The translations under genes and the position numbers were made by a program. A stretch of DNA of 12,325 bases from Methanocalculus sp. (lineage in GTDB: Archaea; Halobacteriota; Methanomicrobia; Methanomicrobiales; Methanocorpusculaceae): assembly GCF_030651615.1 (NCBI RefSeq), contig NZ_JAUSCG010000088.1:1-12325 (forward strand), written 5' to 3'. Shown one piece after another: positions 6,713 through 12,325 of the stretch (the first letter of the stretch is position 1; every line of letters starts with the position of its first letter). Under the pieces are notes generated by a model. It worked only from the letters and a program-made list of their open reading frames with translations. It did not search any database and was not told where the DNA came from.

Positions 6713-7749
6713 CCCGAAATGAGATGACCTCACTTGAACGAACCCTTGCCACCCTTTCGCATAAGGAGCCCGATCGGGTTCCGCTCTTCTTAAATCTCAC
6801 GATGCATGGTGCACGGGAACTGAACCAACCGATCAAAACGTACTATGCAGAGGCCCGGATGGTTGTGAAGGGTCAGGAGATCCTCAGGAAGAAGTACGGG
6901 CATGACTGCCTCACCGGCTTCTGTTATGGGGCTGCTGAAGTGGAGGCGTTTGGCGGTTCCACCCTCTTCTTCGATAATGGCCCGCCAAACGCCGGATCTC
7001 CGCCAATCCGTGATTTGGAAGCGATATCTTCGCTCGAAGTGCCTGATCCCCGGGACTGTCCCCCTCTTCTTCGGATGCTTGAGACGACCCGCACTCTTGC
7101 TGATCGGTATGGTGATTCCGTCCCGGTTGCGGGTGTTGCGATCTCACCCTTCTCGCTCCCGGTTATGCAGCTTGGCTTCTCCCGGTACCTCGATCTCCTG
7201 CTCTCAGATGACCCCATCTTCCGGAGCCTGATGGAGGTGAACAAAGCGTTCTGTACAACCTGGGCGAACCTCCAGATCGAAGCTGGCGCAACAGCAGTCG
7301 TCTACTTCGACCCGGTCACGTCACCGACGATCATCCCGCCTGACCTTGCCAGAAAGACCGGGCTCCCTATCGCCAGAGAGATGATCCGATCGATCAACGG
7401 GGGTGTTGTCTATCATCTTGCATCAGGCCGCTCTCTTGCGATTGCAGATGATCTGATGGAGTCGGGTGCGATCGGTCTTGGAGTGTCGGCACTCGAAGAT
7501 CTCTCGGTCTTAAAGGAGAGATTTGCCGGGAAGATGACCTTAATCGGCAACCTTGACGGTGTCTCGATGAGGAGATGGTCTGCGCCTCAGGCAGAAGACG
7601 AGGTCAGAGCGGCACTATCAAAGGCGGCTTTCGGAGGTGGCTTCATCCTCTCGGATAATCATGGAGAGATCCCCTGGCAGGTGAATGATTCTATCATCTC
7701 TGCCATTGCAGAAGCTACCAGGACCTATGGGAGATATCCGATCGTATGA
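6709..7749 (+). CDS. MtaA/CmuA-type methyltransferase (uroporphyrinogen decarboxylase fold) with altered zinc site
   Basis: Members of this fold, such as MtaA, move a methyl group from a corrinoid protein to a thiol or to tetrahydrofolate-like acceptors. The 346-residue protein shows the family layout: an N-terminal ERTLATLSHKEPDRVP, YFDPVTSP in the middle, GNLDGV and GGGFILS near the end. In MtaA the zinc is held by His-x-Cys and a later Cys. Here the equivalents read YHLA (His236, Ala238) and SDNHG (His318), so one Cys is Ala and the other His. It may use a different metal site, a different acceptor, or have become a binding/sensing protein. It is joined to both neighbours by 4-base ATGA overlaps, which strongly suggests that the corrinoid protein is its partner. 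True uroporphyrinogen decarboxylase is unlikely given the neighbours and the motif pattern. Confidence 0.88.
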   Translation: MTRNEMTSLERTLATLSHKEPDRVPLFLNLTMHGARELNQPIKTYYAEARMVVKGQEILRKKYGHDCLTGFCYGAAEVEAFGGSTLFFDNGPPNAGSPPIRDLEAISSLEVPDPRDCPPLLRMLETTRTLADRYGDSVPVAGVAISPFSLPVMQLGFSRYLDLLLSDDPIFRSLMEVNKAFCTTWANLQIEAGATAVVYFDPVTSPTIIPPDLARKTGLPIAREMIRSINGGVVYHLASGRSLAIADDLMESGAIGLGVSALEDLSVLKERFAGKMTLIGNLDGVSMRRWSAPQAEDEVRAALSKAAFGGGFILSDNHGEIPWQVNDSIISAIAEATRTYGRYPIV

Positions 7750-9419
7750 GTCAAAAGAAGGCACCCGTTGGGATCATCGCCTGCCAGAATCTGGATGAAG
7801 AGGTGAGAGCGGCGTTACGGGGATCACCCTATGCTGAGATCCCTGTCATCTTCTATGAACCGCACTGCACACATCCCTATCCGGAGTGGCAGAAGCGATT
7901 CCTTGCAGATTATGCTTCTCTTGGAGCAGCCGCAGAGTCGGTCTGCCTCATCACCTGCGGCTGCCCCTATCCTGTGCCGGATCTCCACCCGGCTCTTCAT
8001 CTCAGATCGCCTGATATTTTTCTGACCGATCCTCAGTTTCGCCTTCTCCTGGGTGAAGGTGTGTATATTATCACGTCCGGGTTTGCTAAAGGGTATGCTC
8101 TCTTCCTCAATTGTCAGATGAGTGGAGAGCAGGAGCTTCATCATCCTCTGGCAGATGTGGGCATCACCCGGGTTATTCATCTCAGAACACGGAACAGACC
8201 TGATTCGGATGATGGTGCGAAGCGGTTTGCCGAAGGGCTTAATGCAGAGCTCAGGGTTGTTGAGACCGATCCCGGGGTCTTCACTCTTCATCTCAGAGGT
8301 GCACTCCGGTCGCTTGAGTCGGAGGTGCTCAGGCGGCATCAAAATGCACGATGCGGACTGCTTGAAGAGCAGGTTGCAGATTATACGATGGCGTTTGATC
8401 TCCTCGGTGATATTGCAGCAGCTGAAACAGAGGATGCGGTGGTCAACCGGCTGGGTGACCTCTTCTCCCTCCTCTTCTCACCATCTGTTGTGATGTACTC
8501 AGAAGTACCGTTTCCGGAGGGAACACCAGGCCTTCTCCTCCCGGTCAGGTATGGGGAACTGGTGCTTGGCTGGTTTAGAATTGATGGCTTCGAACATCCG
8601 GAGTTCCTCAACAGATACCAGAATACTGCCGAGTTCCTTCTTCCGGTCTTTGGGCTTGCGATTCGGAATGCCCGGATATACCAGCGGCTCCTTGATGCAA
8701 ATATCGAGAAGGATGAGGAGATAGCTGCTCGAAGAGAGGTGCAGGATGCGCTTTTCCTCGCCAACAAGAAACTGAACCTCCTGACAGCGATCACCCGGCA
8801 TGATATCTTAAACGATGTCAGTGTTGCTGTCGGGTACCTTGATCTCGCATCTGATCTTGTGGTGTCTGAGGAGGTGAAGTCCACCTTCTCCCGCCTGACC
8901 GAGCGGATGGATGCGATCCAGAGGAAACTTGGGTTCACCCGCGACTACCAGGATATGGGTGTGCACAGTCCAAAGTGGCAGATGATCAGGTCATCTGTCG
9001 ATGACATTTCTGAGGCGATCCTGAAGGGGAGTGGGATTACGCTTGAGAACCAGCTCCCGGAGGTTGAGATCTATGCAGATCCGATGCTCCCCAAACTGGT
9101 GCATAATCTCACCCAGAATGCCCTCTTCCATGCTGCGTCTGCAACATATCTCCGCTGGTCAGCTGAACCTGATGGATGCGATCTCATCATCTCTGTTGAG
9201 GATGACGGGCCCGGGGTCCCTGAAAAAAAGAAAGAGTCGATATTTCGTCCTGCATTTGGCAGGAGCCACGGTTTTGGGTTATATCTGGTCTCTGAGATCC
9301 TCTCGATCACCGATATCTCGATCTCTGAAGCTGGTACTTTCGGTGAAGGGGCGATGTTTCTGATCAGGGTCCCTGAAGGTCGGTGGCGAAGATCCCCCAC
9401 TTCTTGTCTGTTATCGTGA
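7746..9419 (+). CDS. Soluble histidine kinase with Cys/His-rich N-terminal sensor domain, corrinoid-methyltransferase linked
   Basis: This 557-residue protein has no signal peptide or membrane helix. Residues 1 to about 200 form a domain rich in Cys and His (Cys13, His40-Cys41, Cys67, Cys71, Cys73, Cys123) that vaguely resembles DUF1638, a family associated with methanogen corrinoid genes; this link is uncertain. Residues from about 215 to 315 look GAF-like, and a short coiled coil (about 315-345) follows. The kinase core is clear: phosphoacceptor His352 in AITRHDILND, N-box HNLTQNALFHA (Asn454, Asn458), G1 EDDGPGVP (Asp486/Asp487) and G2 GRSHGFGLYL. It should autophosphorylate and pass phosphate to a response regulator, which is not in the window. 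Coupling to the corrinoid and methyltransferase genes suggests that it reads their methylation or redox state. Its last nine bases overlap the convergent gene at 9411-9689. Confidence 0.88.
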   Translation: MSQKKAPVGIIACQNLDEEVRAALRGSPYAEIPVIFYEPHCTHPYPEWQKRFLADYASLGAAAESVCLITCGCPYPVPDLHPALHLRSPDIFLTDPQFRLLLGEGVYIITSGFAKGYALFLNCQMSGEQELHHPLADVGITRVIHLRTRNRPDSDDGAKRFAEGLNAELRVVETDPGVFTLHLRGALRSLESEVLRRHQNARCGLLEEQVADYTMAFDLLGDIAAAETEDAVVNRLGDLFSLLFSPSVVMYSEVPFPEGTPGLLLPVRYGELVLGWFRIDGFEHPEFLNRYQNTAEFLLPVFGLAIRNARIYQRLLDANIEKDEEIAARREVQDALFLANKKLNLLTAITRHDILNDVSVAVGYLDLASDLVVSEEVKSTFSRLTERMDAIQRKLGFTRDYQDMGVHSPKWQMIRSSVDDISEAILKGSGITLENQLPEVEIYADPMLPKLVHNLTQNALFHAASATYLRWSAEPDGCDLIISVEDDGPGVPEKKKESIFRPAFGRSHGFGLYLVSEILSITDISISEAGTFGEGAMFLIRVPEGRWRRSPTSCLLS

Positions 9420-9689
9420 GAGATTTCCGCGTACAGTCTTCACGAGACGATCCAGGACGAACATAATGGCGATCTTGAAGAGAAATGAGATGATCCCTCC
9501 TTCTGAATGGACACTCTTCTTCTCGGCCTGCCCTCGCCCGATCCCATGAATCATCAGCATTCCAGCACCGATACCTCCGAGGAATGCTGCGATGATCACC
9601 GGTAGGGGATACTTTCTGATACAGTGAACCGGGTCGTGATGGTGTTGATGCTTTCGTACGTGCATTGTATTCTCTTCTCTCTGTGACAT
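9411..9689 (-). CDS. Small single-helix membrane protein, copy 1
   Basis: This 92-residue protein has a His-rich, soluble N-terminus (HVRKHQHHHDPVH), a hydrophobic glycine-zipper-like segment YPLPVIIAAFLGGIGAGMLM (about residues 28-47), and an amphipathic tail ending in a second hydrophobic patch (SFLFKIAIMFVLDRLV). An excellent AAAGGAGA ribosome binding site five bases before the ATG fixes the start. It begins 12 bases after the DUF883-like gene on the same strand, so they form one unit. It is paralogous to the protein at 10521-10766, sharing CIR-x-x-PLPVI and FLGG-G-G. The His cluster could bind metal, but that is inference. I do not know a named family; its companion suggests a membrane-associated stress or envelope role. 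Its 3' end overlaps the kinase gene tail by nine bases. Confidence 0.85.
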   Translation of the reverse strand: MSQREENTMHVRKHQHHHDPVHCIRKYPLPVIIAAFLGGIGAGMLMIHGIGRGQAEKKSVHSEGGIISFLFKIAIMFVLDRLVKTVRGNLSR

Positions 9690-9701
9690 TGTATCTCCTT
9701 T

Positions 9702-10100
9702 CTATCTGATCTTTGATGCGATAAGAGCAACAAAGAGACCTGCACCTGCGGCGATAACAACCGACGCAATCGGATGATCGGAGATGAAGCTCTCGACACT
9801 CTCTACTTTCTTCTCAAATTCAGCCTCTTCGCTCCTGGCAAAGGATCGTATCTTCTCTTCTGTGTCGTGGATCGTATCTCTGACATCTTTGCCCATTGCT
9901 TCAACGTCAAACGTATTTTTTGGGGCAATTGCTTTCAGACTACCTTCCACATCATGCACAATCTTTGAAATCTCATCACCTGTTGCTCCAAAGTCGGCAT
10001 CCCTGAGCTTGCGTGCTGCCTCCTCCAGTGCTTCGGCCGTCTGAAGTTTAAGGTGTTCGATGTTGTCTCCGATCGTATCTTCTTCTCTGTTTTCTGTCAT
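9702..10100 (-). CDS. DUF883 (ElaB/YqjD)-like tail-anchored protein, copy 1
   Basis: This 132-residue protein is almost entirely charged, amphipathic helix (coiled-coil-like repeats from about residue 10 to 105), followed by DHPIASVVIAAGAGLFVALI and a basic SKIR end. The Ser/Ala-Asp-His-Pro turn before a C-terminal glycine-rich membrane helix is typical of DUF883-like proteins such as ElaB and YqjD, which attach ribosomes or other partners to the membrane in bacteria. The start at 10100 is set by a strong CAGGAGGA site; an upstream ATG at 10172 in the same frame would add 24 residues and ignore that site. It has exactly the same length as its paralogue at 10769-11167, with roughly half of the residues conserved. 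The function in archaea is unknown; a membrane tether or stress protein is plausible. Confidence 0.85.
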   Translation of the reverse strand: MTENREEDTIGDNIEHLKLQTAEALEEAARKLRDADFGATGDEISKIVHDVEGSLKAIAPKNTFDVEAMGKDVRDTIHDTEEKIRSFARSEEAEFEKKVESVESFISDHPIASVVIAAGAGLFVALIASKIR

Positions 10101-10187
10101 GGGACTATCCTCCTGATGATCTGATGGTGAAGCATCCTGACAGAGGAACAATCCTGTTGTATCTGCTGCCACCCATTCAGATAAAGG

Positions 10188-10212
10188 ACAATATATCCTA
10201 TACCTATATAAG
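10188..10212 (-). promoter_or_regulatory. Candidate TATA elements for the copy 1 DUF883 / membrane-protein unit
   Basis: On the minus strand two TATA-like elements occur in a row, CTTATATAGG (about 10203-10212) and GGATATATTG (about 10189-10198). Either would give a leader of about 65-85 bases before the ATG at 10100, longer than for the other genes here. No other AT-rich promoter element is apparent in the 10101-10242 gap. Confidence 0.4.
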
Positions 10213-10242
10213 TGCCTTCATACTTTGCAAAGTTAGAAAGAG

Positions 10243-10318
10243 CGAGGTCGGGGTGCTCTTTCTATCCGCCCTGATTCTCAGGGAAGTACTCACTGTCCGG
10301 CAGCTGATGGAGGGGATC
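10243..10318 (+). pseudogene. Decayed fragment of a corrinoid-protein gene (left half of a deletion scar)
   Basis: This stretch aligns without gaps to 6493-6568 of the intact corrinoid gene. Over the last 66 bases I count eight mismatches. In the corrinoid frame it still reads VLFLSALILR and VRQLMEG, matching VLFLSTLMLR and VRQLMDA. Homology fades abruptly to the left of about 10243, and at 10318 the sequence switches to kinase-gene homology. The fragment is too small to fold as a corrinoid domain and lacks the DxHxxG motif. Confidence 0.85.
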
Positions 10319-10505
10319 TCATCATCTCTGTTGAGGATGATGGGGCCGGAATCCCTGAACAAAAGAAAGAGTCGATACTCCGCCCTGTATTTGAGAGGAG
10401 TTATGGTTTTGTGCTGTATCTGGTCTCTGAGTTCCTCTCGATCTCTTAAGCTTCGGTGAAGGGTCGGAGTAACTGATCAGAGTCCCTGAAGGTCAGTGGC
10501 GGAGG
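10304..10505 (+). pseudogene. Decayed 3' fragment of a histidine kinase gene (right half of a deletion scar)
   Basis: From 10304 the sequence matches the kinase gene from 9169 to about 9390, covering the last part of the ATPase domain. In the kinase frame it reads DLIISVEDDGAGIPEQKKES and then YGFVLYLVSEFLS before an early TAA. The Gly of the G2 box is damaged (GFG has become GFV). About 18 or more bases are missing near 10445 relative to 9310-9340, another deletion between short CTCGATC repeats. A short gapped match continues through GATCAG and TCCCTGAAGGTC to about 10505. The corrinoid fragment upstream enters it in a different frame, so the fusion cannot encode a kinase. Confidence 0.88.
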
Positions 10506-10520
10506 GGTGGGAGTTTCTCC

Positions 10521-10766
10521 TCACCTGATCAGGCGGCGGATAAGATATGGGGTTGCTAGTGTGAGGATCAGGCGGAGCAGACTGCTACTCTTCTGCTCCT
10601 CCCGCCGTCGCTCCCTCATCTGTCCGATCCGGTGGGTCATCACTGCTCCAACGCCCACTCCTCCGAGGAAGGTAAAGAATATCACCGGAAGCGGGTGATT
10701 CCTGATACACCGGAGATGGCGTCCGGTGACCTTCTCCTTCCTTCTTCTCTCTCCCTCTTCTGCCAT
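10521..10766 (-). CDS. Small single-helix membrane protein, copy 2
   Basis: This 81-residue protein is paralogous to the one at 9411-9689. Both have a charged N-terminus, then CIRNHPLPVIFFTFLGGVGV (about residues 20-39) as a glycine-rich membrane segment, a short basic stretch and a C-terminal hydrophobic patch (LLRLILTLATPYLIRRLIR). The His cluster of copy 1 is absent; the N-terminus is Glu/Arg-rich instead. The ATG lies two bases after the stop of the DUF883-like gene with an AGGT ribosome binding site inside that gene's end, so the two are tightly coupled. The role is unknown; the repeated pairing argues for a shared membrane function with its partner. It ends 16 bases from the kinase remnant, preserving the convergent layout seen at copy 1. 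Confidence 0.82.
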   Translation of the reverse strand: MAEEGERRRKEKVTGRHLRCIRNHPLPVIFFTFLGGVGVGAVMTHRIGQMRERRREEQKSSSLLRLILTLATPYLIRRLIR

Positions 10767-10768
10767 GG

Positions 10769-11167
10769 TTACCTGAGTTTTGCTGCGATCAGGCCGATGA
10801 TAAATCCTGAGCCGGCTGCGATGGCGATTGCGGCGATTGGGTGGTCTGCAACGAAGCTCTCGATCGTCTTAACCTCCTTCCCGATCATGATCTTCTCATC
10901 TTCGGCGATCTTGTGTAGTGCCCCTTCAGCCTCGTGGAGCTTCTTTTGTATCTCTTCTCCGATCTCTCCTGTATCCGGAAGTTTTTCAGGGGCAAGGTGT
11001 TTGAGTTTTCCCTCGGCATCATGGACGATCTTCCAGAGTTCTTCTCCTTCGATCCTGATGTCGGTATCTCTCAGCTTCCTGACCGCCTCTTCAAGGGCAT
11101 CGGCCGCCTGGTTTTTCAGGTGTTCGACCTCGTCTGATACCTGTTTCTCTTCTTCATGGTCTGTCAT
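10769..11167 (-). CDS. DUF883 (ElaB/YqjD)-like tail-anchored protein, copy 2
   Basis: This 132-residue paralogue of the protein at 9702-10100 has the same length and order: an acidic N-terminus, amphipathic helices (EHLKNQAADALEEAVRKLRD; WKIVHDAEGKLKHLAPEKLP), then VADHPIAAIAIAAGSGFIIG as the C-terminal membrane anchor and a basic AAKLR end. A GGAGG site nine bases before the ATG at 11167 fixes the start. The two copies differ at about half of their residues while keeping the EHLK, ALEEA, RKLRD, KIVHD and DHPIA positions, which suggests that both are functional and under selection. It is the first gene of a two-gene unit with its own promoter. A bacterial-style role in ribosome hibernation or membrane tethering would be extrapolation. 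Confidence 0.85.
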   Translation of the reverse strand: MTDHEEEKQVSDEVEHLKNQAADALEEAVRKLRDTDIRIEGEELWKIVHDAEGKLKHLAPEKLPDTGEIGEEIQKKLHEAEGALHKIAEDEKIMIGKEVKTIESFVADHPIAAIAIAAGSGFIIGLIAAKLR

Positions 11168-11192
11168 GATGATTGGCCTCCATGTTGTTCTG

Positions 11193-11209
11193 ACCTGATT
11201 GATTCAGGT
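11193..11209. promoter_or_regulatory. Inverted repeat near the expected transcription start of the copy 2 unit
   Basis: ACCTGA (11193-11198) and TCAGGT (11204-11209) are perfect reverse complements separated by TTGAT. The repeat lies between the TATA element and the ribosome binding site, where an operator or a small leader hairpin could act. Confidence 0.4.
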
Positions 11210-11234
11210 TACAATAGATGCTAATGGAGGTTGT

Positions 11235-11244
11235 GATATATATG
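11235..11244 (-). promoter_or_regulatory. TATA box for the copy 2 DUF883 / membrane-protein unit
   Basis: CATATATATC on the minus strand lies about 70 bases before the ATG at 11167. A start about 25 bases downstream gives a leader of about 45 bases that contains the GGAGG site. It sits just after the stop of the TOPRIM-like gene, so the unit need not depend on read-through from that gene. Confidence 0.5.
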
Positions 11245-11260
11245 TCTGTATGTGACTTTT

Positions 11261-11842
11261 CTATTCTGAGAAGAGAGTTGCCCTGAGTTCAGTGAACCAT
11301 TGTATCTCTCTGCTCTGGCACCTTTCGATAAAGGCGATGAGTACTTCCCTCTTCTTCTCATCACTGCTTTGAGCGTCAAGATTAATACCTGCTATTGATT
11401 GTACCTGTCTCTCAAGAGAATCCGGAATGAAGAATACATGGTGTTTCATCGGATCTTTTGTCTGAAAAGCGTGATCTGATAATCTTAAAAGAATGTCTTT
11501 TCGTAATCGCTCTTGAATGGATCGCCTCAACCGGGATAGATTATTCTGATCTCCATCAAGGCAGAGGAAGATCTGGTATCGATCATCTTTGTCTTCATAG
11601 AGGATGGTGAAATTATCGATGCATTTTGTACATCCATCTTCATCCTTGAGGAGAAATCGTATGCCTTTTCCTTTGCGGCTGAGAAAATGCATAATGGCAT
11701 TGGTTTCAGGAGTACGTTCACGCGTCTCTGTTAGTTCGTGATTCCTGATCATTTTATAGTTGATTCCGTTCTGATCGAAGAGAATAGAAAAGAAGATGAG
11801 ATCATGTACTCCTTCACAAAGGATGACTGTTTTATCTCGCAT
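11261..11842 (-). CDS. TOPRIM-like protein, partner of a second ATPase
   Basis: This 193-residue protein begins TVILCEGVHDLIFF, the classic TOPRIM first motif with Glu10, and carries the second acidic motif LCLDGDQN (Asp96, Asp98). These Glu and DxD residues bind Mg in TOPRIM nucleases and primases. The rest is not diagnostic to me; DUF3226 or DUF4435 relatives are the likeliest. It starts two bases after the stop of the ATPase gene, so the pair is coupled, as in OLD, Gabija or PARIS-type systems where the ATPase senses and the TOPRIM protein cuts. It differs clearly from the DUF4276 protein at 2749-3306, so the two pairs are not a recent duplication. A defence function is inference from the architecture. 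Confidence 0.82.
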   Translation of the reverse strand: MRDKTVILCEGVHDLIFFSILFDQNGINYKMIRNHELTETRERTPETNAIMHFLSRKGKGIRFLLKDEDGCTKCIDNFTILYEDKDDRYQIFLCLDGDQNNLSRLRRSIQERLRKDILLRLSDHAFQTKDPMKHHVFFIPDSLERQVQSIAGINLDAQSSDEKKREVLIAFIERCQSREIQWFTELRATLFSE

Positions 11843-11844
11843 AT

Positions 11845-12325
11845 TCAGATGCCCCGGAGGTCAAGGTATAATTCATTCATGACCCGGAGACCTTCATCGA
11901 CGGTATAGTCAAATTTTTCGACTGTTGTACCGTCTGTTGTCATCTTGGAGATAAGGAGCATCTCTTTTTCTTTTACGTTCTCGGGATATTCGAGGGCTAT
12001 CTTGATGAGATCAAAGCTGTGTGTCGTCATGAAGACCTGGACATTCAGCTCTTCACAATAGGAAAAGAGCGTCTCGATGAGGACTCCGAGGTATCGGGGG
12101 TGAAGATGATTCTCCGGCTCTTCGATGAGAAGGATGCCGTTTCGTGAGCGGATAAGGTGGTGCAGTGTAGAAAGGAGTGCGATAAATCCGTCTCCATGTG
12201 AGGAGATGGGTATGGTTTCTATTCCACTATCTTTATTGTACAGGACATTTTCCTGCGTAAGACGCTCAAGGTTTTTGACAAGATTCTGATCCTTGATATA
12301 TTTTTCAAGATGGTGTATATCCTCA
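11845..12325 (-). CDS. C-terminal part of a second AAA_15/AAA_21-type ATPase (cut by the window edge)
   Basis: The minus-strand frame is open from the window edge to a TGA at 11845-11847, giving 159 codons without a start. It contains the second half of an ABC/OLD-type ATPase: a signature-like ISSHGDGFIALLSTL, Walker B GILLIEEPENHLHP and the switch histidine in FMTTHSFDLI. The Walker A half lies outside the window. It is followed after two bases by the TOPRIM-like gene, forming the second ATPase-TOPRIM pair here. The signature SHGDG and the EEPENHLHP box match ATPases of anti-phage systems such as PARIS AriA and OLD-like proteins, but the exact family cannot be fixed from this half. Confidence 0.88.
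   Translation of the reverse strand, partial: EDIHHLEKYIKDQNLVKNLERLTQENVLYNKDSGIETIPISSHGDGFIALLSTLHHLIRSRNGILLIEEPENHLHPRYLGVLIETLFSYCEELNVQVFMTTHSFDLIKIALEYPENVKEKEMLLISKMTTDGTTVEKFDYTVDEGLRVMNELYLDLRGI

Noticed and set aside
10101..10172. Upstream start for the copy 1 DUF883-like protein
   Set aside because: The extra residues are absent from the equal-length paralogue, and the strong CAGGAGGA site points to the ATG at 10100.
10124..10459. 111-codon + strand open frame as a real gene
   Set aside because: It consists of corrinoid-gene sequence in the right frame followed by kinase sequence in the wrong frame, that is, a chance open frame across a deletion scar.
1..12325. CRISPR array, tRNA, rRNA, insertion sequence or cobalamin riboswitch
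   Set aside because: I saw no regularly spaced repeats, no cloverleaf or rRNA-like stretches, no transposase and no B12-box sequence before the corrinoid operon.

Overview
The window looks like a piece of a methanogenic archaeon's chromosome, most likely in or near the Methanomicrobiales. The reasons are an archaeal-length HMG-CoA reductase (ether-lipid isoprenoid synthesis), TATA-box promoters, a corrinoid protein next to a MtaA-like methyltransferase, a soluble histidine kinase with a TRHDIL phosphoacceptor motif, and strong GGAGG-type ribosome binding sites. These are judgements from reading the sequence; no database search was run.

Left part (1-3306, + strand): a small degenerate HNH-like zinc protein, the housekeeping HMG-CoA reductase, then a coupled pair made of an AAA_21-type ATPase and a DUF4276 (TOPRIM-like) protein. 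Middle (3307-6016): a Fic-domain protein whose TATA box sits inside a perfect inverted repeat, a gene-like minus-strand frame without a normal start codon, and a lipoprotein with two similar extracellular domains.

Centre (6071-9419, + strand): a three-gene operon joined by two ATGA overlaps. It encodes a corrinoid-binding protein, a MtaA/uroporphyrinogen-decarboxylase-fold methyltransferase in which one zinc-ligand Cys is Ala and another is His, and a cytoplasmic histidine kinase with a Cys/His-rich N-terminal domain. The best inference is a methyl-group or corrinoid-state sensing system rather than an ordinary catabolic methyltransferase.

Right part (9411-11167, - strand): two copies of a two-gene unit (DUF883-like tail-anchored protein, then a small one-helix membrane protein). 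Between them, at 10243-10505, lies a decayed + strand remnant that joins a piece of the corrinoid gene to the 3' end of the kinase gene. The simplest history is that the block [corrinoid-methyltransferase-kinase > < membrane protein-DUF883] existed twice in tandem and one copy lost its middle by recombination between 15-bp repeats still present in the intact genes. The window closes (11261-12325, - strand) with a second ATPase/TOPRIM-like pair, its ATPase cut by the window edge.

Taken together, a housekeeping gene and a sensory operon are set among modules resembling defence systems (two ATPase-TOPRIM pairs and a Fic protein). No rRNA, tRNA, CRISPR array or transposase was recognised.
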